Assembly: GCA_022538095.1 (NCBI GenBank)
Contig: JAKYXN010000005.1
Coordinates: 62,001 to 126,000, forward strand
DNA length: 64,000 nucleotides
Direction: 5' to 3'
Source: Puniceicoccaceae bacterium K14
GTDB lineage: Bacteria; Verrucomicrobiota; Verrucomicrobiia; Opitutales; Opitutaceae
A program made the position numbers and the translations under genes. A model generated the notes under the pieces. That model saw nothing but the letters and a program-made list of their open reading frames with translations, was not told where the DNA came from and did no database searches. Within the stretch, counting starts at the first letter, position 1, and every line of letters starts with the position of its first letter. Positions 36,368-45,345 of this stretch are shown in pieces.

Positions 36368-37285
36368 TTACAAAAATAGCCAATCCAAGCGCGTCAACAA
36401 CCACTTAGCTCTTCGCTTATAAAGTTCATTGGTCAAACGCCAATCTGGTCGCGCATCTACATCCACAGACAATGCTTTCTCCAGCAGCTCTATAAATGCC
36501 TCCTTATCTTGCTGTTCCACCAAAACCGACTCCGCATAAGCGACGTAAATCGAAACCATGTGTCCGCCCGACAAACGGTTTGCTTCTTCAAAGTGATAAG
36601 TTGCACGTTCAATTGGATCCCCAACACCGTTCAGGCGGCTCATTTCATAGGTGATGAAAAACGAATGGATGGACCCAGAATCAAATTCCGGATCAAGCTC
36701 CAAACACTTCTCCATAATTGATTCAACTAGAGCCAACTTACTCACCAACTCTGGATTGTCCAAAGAGATCGAAACAGCAGCCCCCAGCGATAGACCCGTC
36801 CAATAGAGCAGCTCAACATCCTTCTTTTTCAAACGATCCAAAGCCTTTTCTCTATCCTCCTCAAACTGCTCGCCAAATCCTCTGTAACTCGCCTCTAAAC
36901 CCCGCAACCCGTAGGCATACGCTCGCAAATAAAACTTAAGGCTACGCTCTCGTATCGCTACCGCCTTATCGTAATCTTCGTCTTCAATTTCGTCCGCCTC
37001 GAGTTGCAAAAAACCATACCCATACTGCGTAAAACCGCTGGTCAACGAGGTGAGTAAACCCACATGTTCAGGGGTACCTTCAAGCACGCTCTCCATGAGC
37101 TTAAGGCTAAACGGTAACGCATCGCGAACCAACTCTGGGTCTTCATCTCCAGAAAACACGGTTCCGCCACCCGAAAGGGCATCTCCGATCTGGTTCATAG
37201 CCATCTTCTTCACCGAGCAACCGTTGCTCAGCAAAAGTGCCGAAACTGAAATAGCGCATAAAAGCGAACGCTTGAGAAAATCCAT
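36368..37285 (-). CDS. TRAP-associated TPR lipoprotein TatT
   Basis: A 305-residue lipoprotein. The signal ends LLLSNGCSVKK with the lipid-attached Cys at residue 23. The rest is helical and matches the TatT family of trimeric TPR-like proteins that bind the TRAP binding protein: FSLKLMESVLEGTPEHVGLL, YGYGFLQLEADEIED, YAYGLRGLEASYRGFGE, LYWTGLSLGAAVSISLDN. It is the first gene of the transporter set, 71 bases before dctP. TatT-associated systems are described for Treponema. The solute here is unknown. Confidence 0.85.
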   Translation of the reverse strand: MDFLKRSLLCAISVSALLLSNGCSVKKMAMNQIGDALSGGGTVFSGDEDPELVRDALPFSLKLMESVLEGTPEHVGLLTSLTSGFTQYGYGFLQLEADEIEDEDYDKAVAIRERSLKFYLRAYAYGLRGLEASYRGFGEQFEEDREKALDRLKKKDVELLYWTGLSLGAAVSISLDNPELVSKLALVESIMEKCLELDPEFDSGSIHSFFITYEMSRLNGVGDPIERATYHFEEANRLSGGHMVSIYVAYAESVLVEQQDKEAFIELLEKALSVDVDARPDWRLTNELYKRRAKWLLTRLDWLFL

Positions 37286-37350
37286 AGTGGGATACGATTG
37301 ATTAACGATTAGAGCAGTTCAAAAACTGCGAGCAGACCCTATTGTACAAG

Positions 37351-37383
37351 CAAAAAAAAGCCCGTATGCAAACGCATACGAGC
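37351..37383 (-). terminator. Terminator after amtB
   Basis: On the minus strand GGC-CGTATGC type arms (CGTATGC 37363-37369, GCATACG 37374-37380) pair across a 4-base loop and are followed by eight T. It lies 30 bases past the amtB stop. Confidence 0.85.
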
Positions 37384-37414
37384 CTATCAAAGTGAAGATT
37401 AGGTAAATAACGGT

Positions 37415-38710
<1,296 letters not shown>

Positions 38711-38925
38711 TAAGTTATTCGCGTGTGGGCTAAGAGGGTTTTAGATACACGCCAAAAACTACGTTGGTAAACGCTAGCTGTCATTTCGCCTCACGATTAC
38801 CAAATAGCTTATGGCAACGCTTGGACTAGGGGGGATTCGCATACAATCAATGACCTCTACAGAGCGGCAACGAAAAAATCGGTAAACACCATCATTCCCT
38901 AGCTAGCTGAAAGCCAAACAAGCCG

Positions 38926-39813
38926 TCAAATCCCACTCAAAATGACTCTATCGCTTGGCTGCTCAGGGCGTTCGATCGTTTCTTCAGTCACGAAAAAGGA
39001 GACAGCTCCATCTAACTTCACGTGCTCCTCACCTTCTGATAGATCGAAGAAAAACAGTCCACGTGAATTTCTTCCTGGGCGAAGCGTTCCAGCTCGCACT
39101 GGTTGCGAACTCGCAGTCTGCGCCCAAACATGGTACCCTTTCCCATCCTCTTCACTCGGCAAGTTTTCTATGCCGATAAACCCAATTCGATACTTGCTAT
39201 CAAACAAAGTAAAGCCACGCGACGATTCCACTTCAGAATTTTCAGCGAATTCCCCTTCTGGAGGGAGTCCATCGTAAGAAAACCAATAGGCCTCCGCCAA
39301 TTCCGCCAACTCGATCATCCTCTCGTCTAAACTCATCTGCTCGCGAATATTCGCGATAGCTTGAGGCGTCGCTTCGAAGCCTGGGCGATTCAACTCGCTC
39401 AGCAAAATATCAGCCCGAGCCAAATTCCCAGGCTCATTGCTCGGCGATGCACTTGTTGGGTCGAAAGCCTTAAGCCCTAGTACAAGCAATAGGCAAGCAG
39501 CTGCAGCCCAACCACCCCAAGAGACAAATTGGACGATCTTTGGCTGAGCCTTCGAACTTTCGCTAAGAGAATTCTCTTCGGCCTCTTCGATTTCAGCGTC
39601 GATTTCGCCCATGACTCTCGAATAAAGCTGAAAAGGAACCTCAGCCTGTTTCGCCTGTTTCGCTCCAAATTCATTTACCTCTTGGAAGCCATGAACCAAG
39701 TCCTGCAGTTCCCGATCCGCCAGTAAACTACTCTCGAACTCAGCCATCTCATCCTCGGGCAAAGTTCCCAGAGCATATTGTACTGCCTTTTCCTCTAGAT
39801 ATTCTTCACTCAT
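38926..39813 (-). CDS. Anti-sigma factor, RskA/FecR-like membrane type
   Basis: A 295-residue single-pass membrane protein. Residues 1-85 are a cytosolic anti-sigma domain (EEYLEEKAVQYALGTLPEDE). One membrane helix (WGGWAAAACLLLVLGLKAF) is near residues 99-117. The periplasmic part matches the RskA domain, with KYRIGFIGIENLPSEEDGKG and YHVWAQTASSQPVRAG. It overlaps the ECF sigma gene by eight bases and should hold that sigma factor inactive until an envelope signal triggers proteolysis. Confidence 0.9.
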   Translation of the reverse strand: MSEEYLEEKAVQYALGTLPEDEMAEFESSLLADRELQDLVHGFQEVNEFGAKQAKQAEVPFQLYSRVMGEIDAEIEEAEENSLSESSKAQPKIVQFVSWGGWAAAACLLLVLGLKAFDPTSASPSNEPGNLARADILLSELNRPGFEATPQAIANIREQMSLDERMIELAELAEAYWFSYDGLPPEGEFAENSEVESSRGFTLFDSKYRIGFIGIENLPSEEDGKGYHVWAQTASSQPVRAGTLRPGRNSRGLFFFDLSEGEEHVKLDGAVSFFVTEETIERPEQPSDRVILSGI

Positions 39814-40372
39814 AGCATTGTGCCATTAATTGTTTCAATCGTTGCATACCACGCCTCATAGACGTCTTCACTGTGCCCAGTGGCATTTTTAAAGTATCGG
39901 AAATTTCCTGCTGCGTCATTCCGCGATTCATCGCCAGCAGAAGACTGTCCTGCTGAGCTTTAGGGAGCTTTTCTATCATCCGCTTCAACTCACCGACCTC
40001 TTCTGCGATTACAATGGAATCAGACGGACTTCGAGCATTCGCCGCGTGCAACTCCATGGGAGCAATCACCATAGGGTCTTCCATCAACGTCTCGGGCTTA
40101 CGCTTGCGTAACTTGTCTATGCACAGACGCTTAGTGACTAGTACCGACCAGCTAAACGGTCTCGATAGAGCAGGATTATAATTTTTTGCCGTCTTCCAAA
40201 TTTTTACAAATACGTCCTGAAGTACCTCCTCGGCTTGCATCCTATCTCTGAGAAATTTCAACGCATAGGAAAAAAGTGGCTTGGAGTAACGAGCATACAA
40301 TTCATCAAAAGCCACGCGATCGCCCTCGGCGATCCGACGTATCAAATCGGCTTCCTTACTTGCGTCGTCCAT
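39806..40372 (-). CDS. ECF RNA polymerase sigma factor (SigK-like)
   Basis: A 188-residue sigma-70 family factor with only regions 2 and 4. Region 2 covers residues ~22-90 (FDELYARYSKPLFSYALKFL, AEEVLQDVFVKIWKTAKNY). Region 4 covers ~130-180 (LPKAQQDSLLLAMNRGMTQQ, then LGTVKTSMRRGMQRLKQLM), a helix-turn-helix for the -35 box. It pairs with the overlapping RskA-type gene downstream. The regulon is unknown. Confidence 0.94.
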   Translation of the reverse strand: MDDASKEADLIRRIAEGDRVAFDELYARYSKPLFSYALKFLRDRMQAEEVLQDVFVKIWKTAKNYNPALSRPFSWSVLVTKRLCIDKLRKRKPETLMEDPMVIAPMELHAANARSPSDSIVIAEEVGELKRMIEKLPKAQQDSLLLAMNRGMTQQEISDTLKMPLGTVKTSMRRGMQRLKQLMAQCYE

Positions 40373-40393
40373 AGTACTCCAAACCGAAAAGCT

Positions 40394-40951
40394 TTATTCG
40401 GTCGCCTCCTCTTCCTTCAATGGATCTAAATCAGACGAGCCTTCCCCTGTTAACGGAAAATGCCCTTCTAGCTTGGCCAGCAATTTTAAAAGTGTGTCTT
40501 TTAGCACCTCTTTATAGGCCTTTTCACGCAGCGTCCCACTCGTCATAATTGAAGCAAAGTCAGAATCATAGTAGATGCCTAAACTATTCTTATTACCGCT
40601 AGATGAGCGGAGGTAAGCACTGAGGCGGACTTCGATTGAACCCATACGGTCGACCCCCCACTTTTGCACCGTTATGTAAATGCATGGTTGGTTCTTCGGC
40701 ACTCGAGCGCCAAACTCGTGTATCTCATAGCCCATGGGGAACTCGATCTCTTGAAACAAAGAGTCGAGTGTAGATTCGAAATAGAAGTATCGATGCTGGT
40801 TCGAACTCCCATAATCGTGCATATTATCTATTACGACAATTTGGAGGATCTCTTCCTTATCCAAATATATGAATTCACGCTCCTTCTTCGCCTCAATGGA
40901 AGAGGCAAAAACTATCGCAAAAAACAAAACTACAAACTGCTTGAGGTTCAT
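40394..40951 (-). CDS. Exported protein of unknown function
   Basis: A 185-residue protein with signal peptide MNLKQFVVLFFAIVFASSIE cleaved after A. The mature part is soluble, mixed alpha/beta and acidic, with no cysteines in obvious motifs and no family I recognise. I prefer this Met to one ten codons upstream because it starts the signal peptide. It lies 21 bases before the ECF sigma gene in the same orientation, so it may be co-transcribed with the sigma/anti-sigma pair. Confidence 0.65.
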   Translation of the reverse strand: MNLKQFVVLFFAIVFASSIEAKKEREFIYLDKEEILQIVVIDNMHDYGSSNQHRYFYFESTLDSLFQEIEFPMGYEIHEFGARVPKNQPCIYITVQKWGVDRMGSIEVRLSAYLRSSSGNKNSLGIYYDSDFASIMTSGTLREKAYKEVLKDTLLKLLAKLEGHFPLTGEGSSDLDPLKEEEATE

Positions 40952-41159
40952 GGTAAGATAAGTAGCAAGAAGCCGAAACATAGTCCGGCTCCAAGGACTA
41001 CTTCGAAGACAGGGCTGTGTTTGGATTCAAGCCTTACATTAAATTACAACAGAAGAGTCCTACTGGAAGGCCAGCTTATAACGAAAATTCTGCCTCAATA
41101 GTTGCATTCATCTCCCAAGGAAGTTGCCAACATCTCTGCGAGTACTCTATCTCTCCATC

Positions 41160-42239
41160 ATGCAGGAAACCATCAGACTAGGAATCGCTGGCGGCGGCAT
41201 TGGACGTCGCCACACTATCGCATTCAGAAACATCGAAGGCATAGAACTCACCGCTTTTTCGGATCCATCGGAAGAAACGCGTAAGCGCATGCAAGAATCA
41301 TTTGGTTTTTCTCACACATTCGCCGATTTCACCGAGATGGTTCAAAGTGGCAAAATCGATGCCGTTGTAGTGGCCACCCCCACACATTTGCGCTCGAAAC
41401 ATGTTTCTGAGGCTCTTGAAGCCGGGTTACACACTCTTGGAGAAATGCCACCATGCGGCAACTACAGCGAGATGTCTCGCATCGCCACCGCAGCTAGTTT
41501 AATTGGCAAAGTCTATATGTTCGCGAGCCACCACCGATTTGCCCCTGAAATAGCCGAAGCCCACAAACAAATCGCCAATGGAGATGCAGGCGATATCTTT
41601 CACGCAGATACCAAATGGCAATGGGCCTGGTGGCCCTACGATGATGACAACTGGAGAGGCGATTCCGACCTTTCCGGCGGCGCCCTCCTCGACATGGGAG
41701 CTAGCCTCATCGATGCAGCTTGGTATGCCATGGGATCCCCGTCACCTGTAGAGGCAATGGCAACCCAATTTTCCCACTTCATGAAGTCGGCCGTCAAAGA
41801 CCCTGAACGTCTTGCCGAAGATACATCAACCGGCATGGTTCGCTTCAAAAACGGGGCATCGCTCAACTACTCAGTAATGTGTTTTTCCCACATCGCCAAC
41901 GAGCGCAACGGCTGGAATTCGCCCGAAGTGCGCGAGTCCCACATTTACGGGATCAAAGCCTCCTATGATTTGGAAAACGCAGAACGGGTCGCTGTAGGCG
42001 AAGACAAACAAATCGAGCGCGATACTTATGCTAAAAAACTAGGGCTTCCCCAATTGCTTTCGCTCCAAGCAAAGGAATTCATTTCATCAATACGCGAAGA
42101 ACGCGAACCCATCAATTCAGCCAAAGAAGCCCTCGAACTCATGAAGATGATGGACGCCCTTAAAAAATCCGCAAAAGAAAAAGAAGGTGTGCCGATAAAA
42201 GTAGAACGCAGCCTAGACGATTTGTTTTCAGGAATGTAA
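41160..42239 (+). CDS. Gfo/Idh/MocA-family NAD(P)-dependent oxidoreductase
   Basis: A 359-residue dehydrogenase. The Rossmann fold opens with IRLGIAGGGIGRRHTIAFRN (residues ~5-24). The family motif normally reading EKP is EMPPCG here (LHTLGEMPPCGNYSEM), with Met in place of the usual Lys. The C-terminal half includes GGALLDMGASLIDAAWYAMG with the usual Asp, one residue away from the expected His position (usually D-x-G-x-H-x-x-D). Substrate is probably a sugar or inositol derivative. The ATG giving MQETIRLG is chosen over one 12 codons upstream. Confidence 0.88.
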   Translation: MQETIRLGIAGGGIGRRHTIAFRNIEGIELTAFSDPSEETRKRMQESFGFSHTFADFTEMVQSGKIDAVVVATPTHLRSKHVSEALEAGLHTLGEMPPCGNYSEMSRIATAASLIGKVYMFASHHRFAPEIAEAHKQIANGDAGDIFHADTKWQWAWWPYDDDNWRGDSDLSGGALLDMGASLIDAAWYAMGSPSPVEAMATQFSHFMKSAVKDPERLAEDTSTGMVRFKNGASLNYSVMCFSHIANERNGWNSPEVRESHIYGIKASYDLENAERVAVGEDKQIERDTYAKKLGLPQLLSLQAKEFISSIREEREPINSAKEALELMKMMDALKKSAKEKEGVPIKVERSLDDLFSGM

Positions 42240-42396
42240 TTCGCAAAAAAATGCCCAGAAATCACCTTGGGCAGCCGGTTACTTACCCCAAAACCAAAGG
42301 GGATTGTGAGACCTGTCATCCGCTACCGTATACAAAAATCGACATAAGTCTTTAACGAACTGAAGAGCCTATTCTTCGTTACCATGGTCGATGCCA

Positions 42397-42425
42397 AATA
42401 AAAGCACCTGCTTCTGAGCAGATGC
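42397..42425 (-). terminator. Terminator of the DUF3570-ApbE operon
   Basis: On the minus strand GCATCTGCT and AGCAGGTGC form a 9-bp stem (one G-T pair) with a 4-base loop, followed by TTTTATTT. It lies about 30 bases beyond the Ig/repeat protein stop. A second, weaker minus-strand hairpin (TGCCCA/TGGGCA, 42252-42273, then seven T) lies 125 bases further. Confidence 0.75.
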
Positions 42426-42456
42426 CTAAAAAATATTTATTCTCTATTCCACTGCT

Positions 42457-43632
42457 TTAATCTAGCTGGTACGCTTCGATTAGAGCGATTCCAGAAGAGC
42501 CATCGACTGTGTTAATAATTGCTGTGTAAGCCCCAGGATTAAAAGTACCAATTATCGCAGCATCCTTACTATCAGAATCCCAAACTCGTGCCCCCACTTG
42601 TTCGAATGCTTCTATGAGCTCCGCCTCATTTCCATCGCTTCCCCAATTGTCGTTCACCAAGATTATACTGGCTCCATCTACAATCGCCAACAACGGGTCA
42701 GCAAGTACTTCATTCGCTGGGACACCATCTTCTGCCAAAGCCGGCCCTACGGCACGAACAAGAACAGTCTTAGCCGAATTTCCTGTAATGACAAAACCTC
42801 CAATCAATACGCGATTCCCCGACTCCATATAACCACGAGTCGCGATATTGAAAAGCTCGTTTGTCGCCGTTTCATCGATACTTAGAGTCGCAGATGTACT
42901 TACAGATTCAGATCCATTTACTGTAGCAACTGCTTCGTATGTCCCCACATCGGCAGCATTGACATCATCAATAATCAGCGTCGCATCCGTTTGGCCACCC
43001 AAAGCAATTCCGTCTTTTCTCCATTGTATTGATGCCGTTGCATCCGAAGGGACTACAAAAAATTGAGCACGCCCTCCCGTTTTAACAACCGTATCTTTGG
43101 GTTCTAGAGCGAATGCGGGTCCCTCAACCAGAATCGTAATTGGAACCGCAGGCGCAGTGTTTCCAGTTAAGTTGGCTCGATGAAAAGCCTTCACAGTAAA
43201 AGAGAATGAACCTGCAGTCGTTGGAATTCCATCGATAATTCCAACCTCAGCATTCATCGTATCGCCTACTAATCCCTGCACGGCTAAACCTTCTGGTATA
43301 TCTCCTAAAACTTGCCAGGACCCTGCGGAGCTCCTGCCTCCATTTGCACCCGTAACTGTAAATGCCATTTGAAACTCTTCGCCAACGGTTGCTGTCGCTG
43401 GAGACGCTGGATTAATCACGAACGTTGTCGCCCCAGAGTAAGCTTGAAAACCTCCAATTGCAGTCGCAACGAAACCCACAGAACGAATCGCTTGAGCAAT
43501 TGGAGCGGATAAGGCACGTTGAAACTCAATCACGTGTTTGATCACGGGTGCGCGTTGCAGCAACATTGCCAATGTGAATACAGCTACTTGGGCTTTGGGA
43601 TAATTAAAGCGAGTTAGAATACGGTAGATCAT
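42457..43632 (-). CDS. Secreted Ig-domain protein with SGAT motif and Verrucomicrobiota C-terminal repeat
   Basis: A 391-residue exported protein. The N-terminal 60 residues are amphipathic and hydrophobic (VAVFTLAMLLQRAPV, IRSVGFVATAIGGF). They are followed directly by QAYSGATTF, in which SGAT (residues 66-69) matches the core of the ApbE FMN-attachment motif. A putative-Ig domain (INPASPATATVGEEFQMAFT), an Ig-like domain (FALEPKDTVVKTGGRAQFF), and a C-terminal repeat of about 125 residues (RVLIGGFVITGNSAKTVLVR, DPLLAIVDGASIILVNDNWG) follow. It is the last gene of the DUF3570 operon, 24 bases after DUF4266. Its function is unknown. Attachment of flavin is an inference from motif and context. 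Confidence 0.8.
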   Translation of the reverse strand: MIYRILTRFNYPKAQVAVFTLAMLLQRAPVIKHVIEFQRALSAPIAQAIRSVGFVATAIGGFQAYSGATTFVINPASPATATVGEEFQMAFTVTGANGGRSSAGSWQVLGDIPEGLAVQGLVGDTMNAEVGIIDGIPTTAGSFSFTVKAFHRANLTGNTAPAVPITILVEGPAFALEPKDTVVKTGGRAQFFVVPSDATASIQWRKDGIALGGQTDATLIIDDVNAADVGTYEAVATVNGSESVSTSATLSIDETATNELFNIATRGYMESGNRVLIGGFVITGNSAKTVLVRAVGPALAEDGVPANEVLADPLLAIVDGASIILVNDNWGSDGNEAELIEAFEQVGARVWDSDSKDAAIIGTFNPGAYTAIINTVDGSSGIALIEAYQLD

Positions 43633-43656
43633 TTTGGTTAGCGTTTGTTGTTAAGT

Positions 43657-43875
43657 TTAATTACAGCCGCACCCACCGCCACCGACTCCCTCGCCGCCAG
43701 TTGATGCTTCTCGCGAAAATTGTACGTGGGACATCATTACGGATTCTATCTCATCGCGATCAGACTTCATCGTGTAATCCGCCAAATTTCCTTTCTGCCA
43801 CGGCTCTACTGTTGAACAACCGACAAAAAGCGAAATCGTCACCACAAAAAGAATACCGGTGAAAAATCTCTTCAT
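43657..43875 (-). CDS. DUF4266 lipoprotein with Gly/Cys-rich C-terminus
   Basis: A 72-residue lipoprotein. The signal MKRFFTGILFVVTISLFVGC ends in a lipobox with Cys20. The conserved family pattern follows: VEPWQKGNLADYTM, then HVQFSREASTGGEGVGGGGC and CGCN-type end (GGGGCGCN). The two C-terminal cysteines separated by one Gly are invariant in relatives I know and could bind metal, form a disulphide with the neighbouring thioredoxin, or be modified. It overlaps the thioredoxin gene by four bases. It consistently accompanies DUF3570 proteins. No function is established. Confidence 0.88.
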   Translation of the reverse strand: MKRFFTGILFVVTISLFVGCSTVEPWQKGNLADYTMKSDRDEIESVMMSHVQFSREASTGGEGVGGGGCGCN

Positions 43876-44375
43876 ACGTCCTCCTCCAATAATTCAACTA
43901 GTTCCACCTCTAATTGTTTGATACTTTTATTCCCATGCCAGCCAATATGGATGTAGCGGATATAACCTTTTTTATCTATCAACAAAGAGGTTGGCATTAC
44001 TGAAACCTTTGCAGCGCTGACAAGAGATTGTTTTCCATCCCATACAATCGAAAAACTGGGAGAAAGTTTTTGGGTAAAGCGATCAACCAAAGCCTGCTTC
44101 TTATCAACACTTACTGCAATAATCTCAAATCCCTGGTCTTTATGCACTGTGTATATCTCGTCCATCGACGGAAAAGATGCCTTGCATGGAGCGCACCACG
44201 ATGCCCAAAAATCGATTAAGACAACTTTGCCCTCAATATCTGGCAGCTCGCCTGTCAGTTCGTATCCATCTAAAGGAGGCAACTTTGCTCCTACAGAAAA
44301 TTCCTCCGAGGCACTCGACAAGCTAGATAGCAGAGACAGAGATAAAACAATTAATAATAGTCTAATTTGCGACAT
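43872..44375 (-). CDS. Periplasmic TlpA/ResA-like thiol-disulphide oxidoreductase
   Basis: A 167-residue exported thioredoxin. The signal peptide MSQIRLLLIVLSLSLLSSLS is followed by the thioredoxin fold with active site WASWCAPCKASFPSM and the cis-Pro region VSVMPTSLLIDKKGYI. I chose the Met that starts the signal peptide; the frame continues 43 codons upstream into apbE. It overlaps apbE by 14 bases and DUF4266 by 4, so the operon is tightly coupled. A likely job is to keep cysteines of the DUF4266 protein reduced. Confidence 0.9.
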   Translation of the reverse strand: MSQIRLLLIVLSLSLLSSLSSASEEFSVGAKLPPLDGYELTGELPDIEGKVVLIDFWASWCAPCKASFPSMDEIYTVHKDQGFEIIAVSVDKKQALVDRFTQKLSPSFSIVWDGKQSLVSAAKVSVMPTSLLIDKKGYIRYIHIGWHGNKSIKQLEVELVELLEEDV

Positions 44376-45345
44376 AAGCGTGAAAATTCTTTGATTGATA
44401 GATTCCATTTTGCATGACGTAGCAGCCTTCCGCTCCAGAAGTGTTTTCGATAAGCTCCATCCCACAATCTTGTCCCATGATAAAGCAGGTAGTTGATAGA
44501 ACACCTGCTTCCAAACAAGAGTTAGCGATTACAGTAACGGAAAGCACTTCATTCGCAACAGGTCTCCCAGAGCGAGGGTCTAATATATGCCCATAGCGCT
44601 TACCCCCACTTTCAAAAAAGCGGCGATAATCCCCAGAAGTCGCGATTCCTCCTCCCAAACAAGCCAAACTGGACCATGCCTTGCCAGGCTCTTCAGGGTT
44701 TTCAAGAGCGATATGCCAAGCAGGAAATTTCGGTGGCGTGCCCAAAACATGAATATCTCGGCCGAGGTCAACGAGACACGATTCAATTCCATGCTCCACC
44801 GCTATCGCAGCAATTTTGTCCACCGCGTACTCTTTGCCAAACCCACCAAAGTCTAGGGCCATTCCCTCTTTAGGGAGGAAAACGGCATTTGAGCTACGCT
44901 CCACTTTTTTCCACCCAACGAGCTCTAAGGTCTCTCTGATTTTCTCTTCTTCAGGCAGTCCTTTCCTTGTTCGGTAATCCCAAAGCTTTAATAGCGGTAA
45001 GGCCGTTGGGTCGAGAACGCCATCAGTCATGAAATGTAGATCATCACAGATCGAAAAAATCGAAACTAACTCATCATCGATTTCCACCCATTCCTTCCCA
45101 GCTAAACGATTTATCTGACTAACAACGCTATCGTCGCGAAAGCGCGAATACTTCGTCTCAAAATCCGCCAACCACTTCACAGCACTTTGAGCAAATGCGA
45201 TTGATCGATTCCTATCAAAGCATGAAAACCGTATCGAACAAGCCGCCCCTAAGGCTTCAAACGAAACAATGTAAAGATCTTGCTCGGAATCATAGGACAT
45301 CCGAACATCAATTGTTTTTCCAGGCTGGTTCTTTGCTAAAACCAT
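44362..45345 (-). CDS. ApbE-like FAD:protein FMN transferase, non-exported variant
   Basis: A 327-residue ApbE-fold protein. Family motifs are SRFRDDSVVSQINR, LDPTALPLLKLWDY, LDFGGFGKEYAVDKI with the conserved Lys, TSGDYRRFF and YGHILDPRSGRP. Two features are unusual. The motif ADALATALFVMG, whose Asp binds Mg2+, reads EAGVLSTTCFIMG, so Asp is replaced by Gly. There is also no signal peptide or lipobox, while typical ApbE proteins are periplasmic. The gene overlaps the DUF3570 gene by 10 bases and the TlpA gene by 14. The likely targets are the SGAT motifs in its neighbours; whether it is catalytically active is open. Confidence 0.88.
   Translation of the reverse strand: MVLAKNQPGKTIDVRMSYDSEQDLYIVSFEALGAACSIRFSCFDRNRSIAFAQSAVKWLADFETKYSRFRDDSVVSQINRLAGKEWVEIDDELVSIFSICDDLHFMTDGVLDPTALPLLKLWDYRTRKGLPEEEKIRETLELVGWKKVERSSNAVFLPKEGMALDFGGFGKEYAVDKIAAIAVEHGIESCLVDLGRDIHVLGTPPKFPAWHIALENPEEPGKAWSSLACLGGGIATSGDYRRFFESGGKRYGHILDPRSGRPVANEVLSVTVIANSCLEAGVLSTTCFIMGQDCGMELIENTSGAEGCYVMQNGIYQSKNFHAYVAN

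Noticed and set aside
38777-38790. Possible sigma-54 box upstream of amtB (minus strand)
   Set aside because: GG-N10-GC spacing is present, but most other consensus bases differ, so it may be chance.
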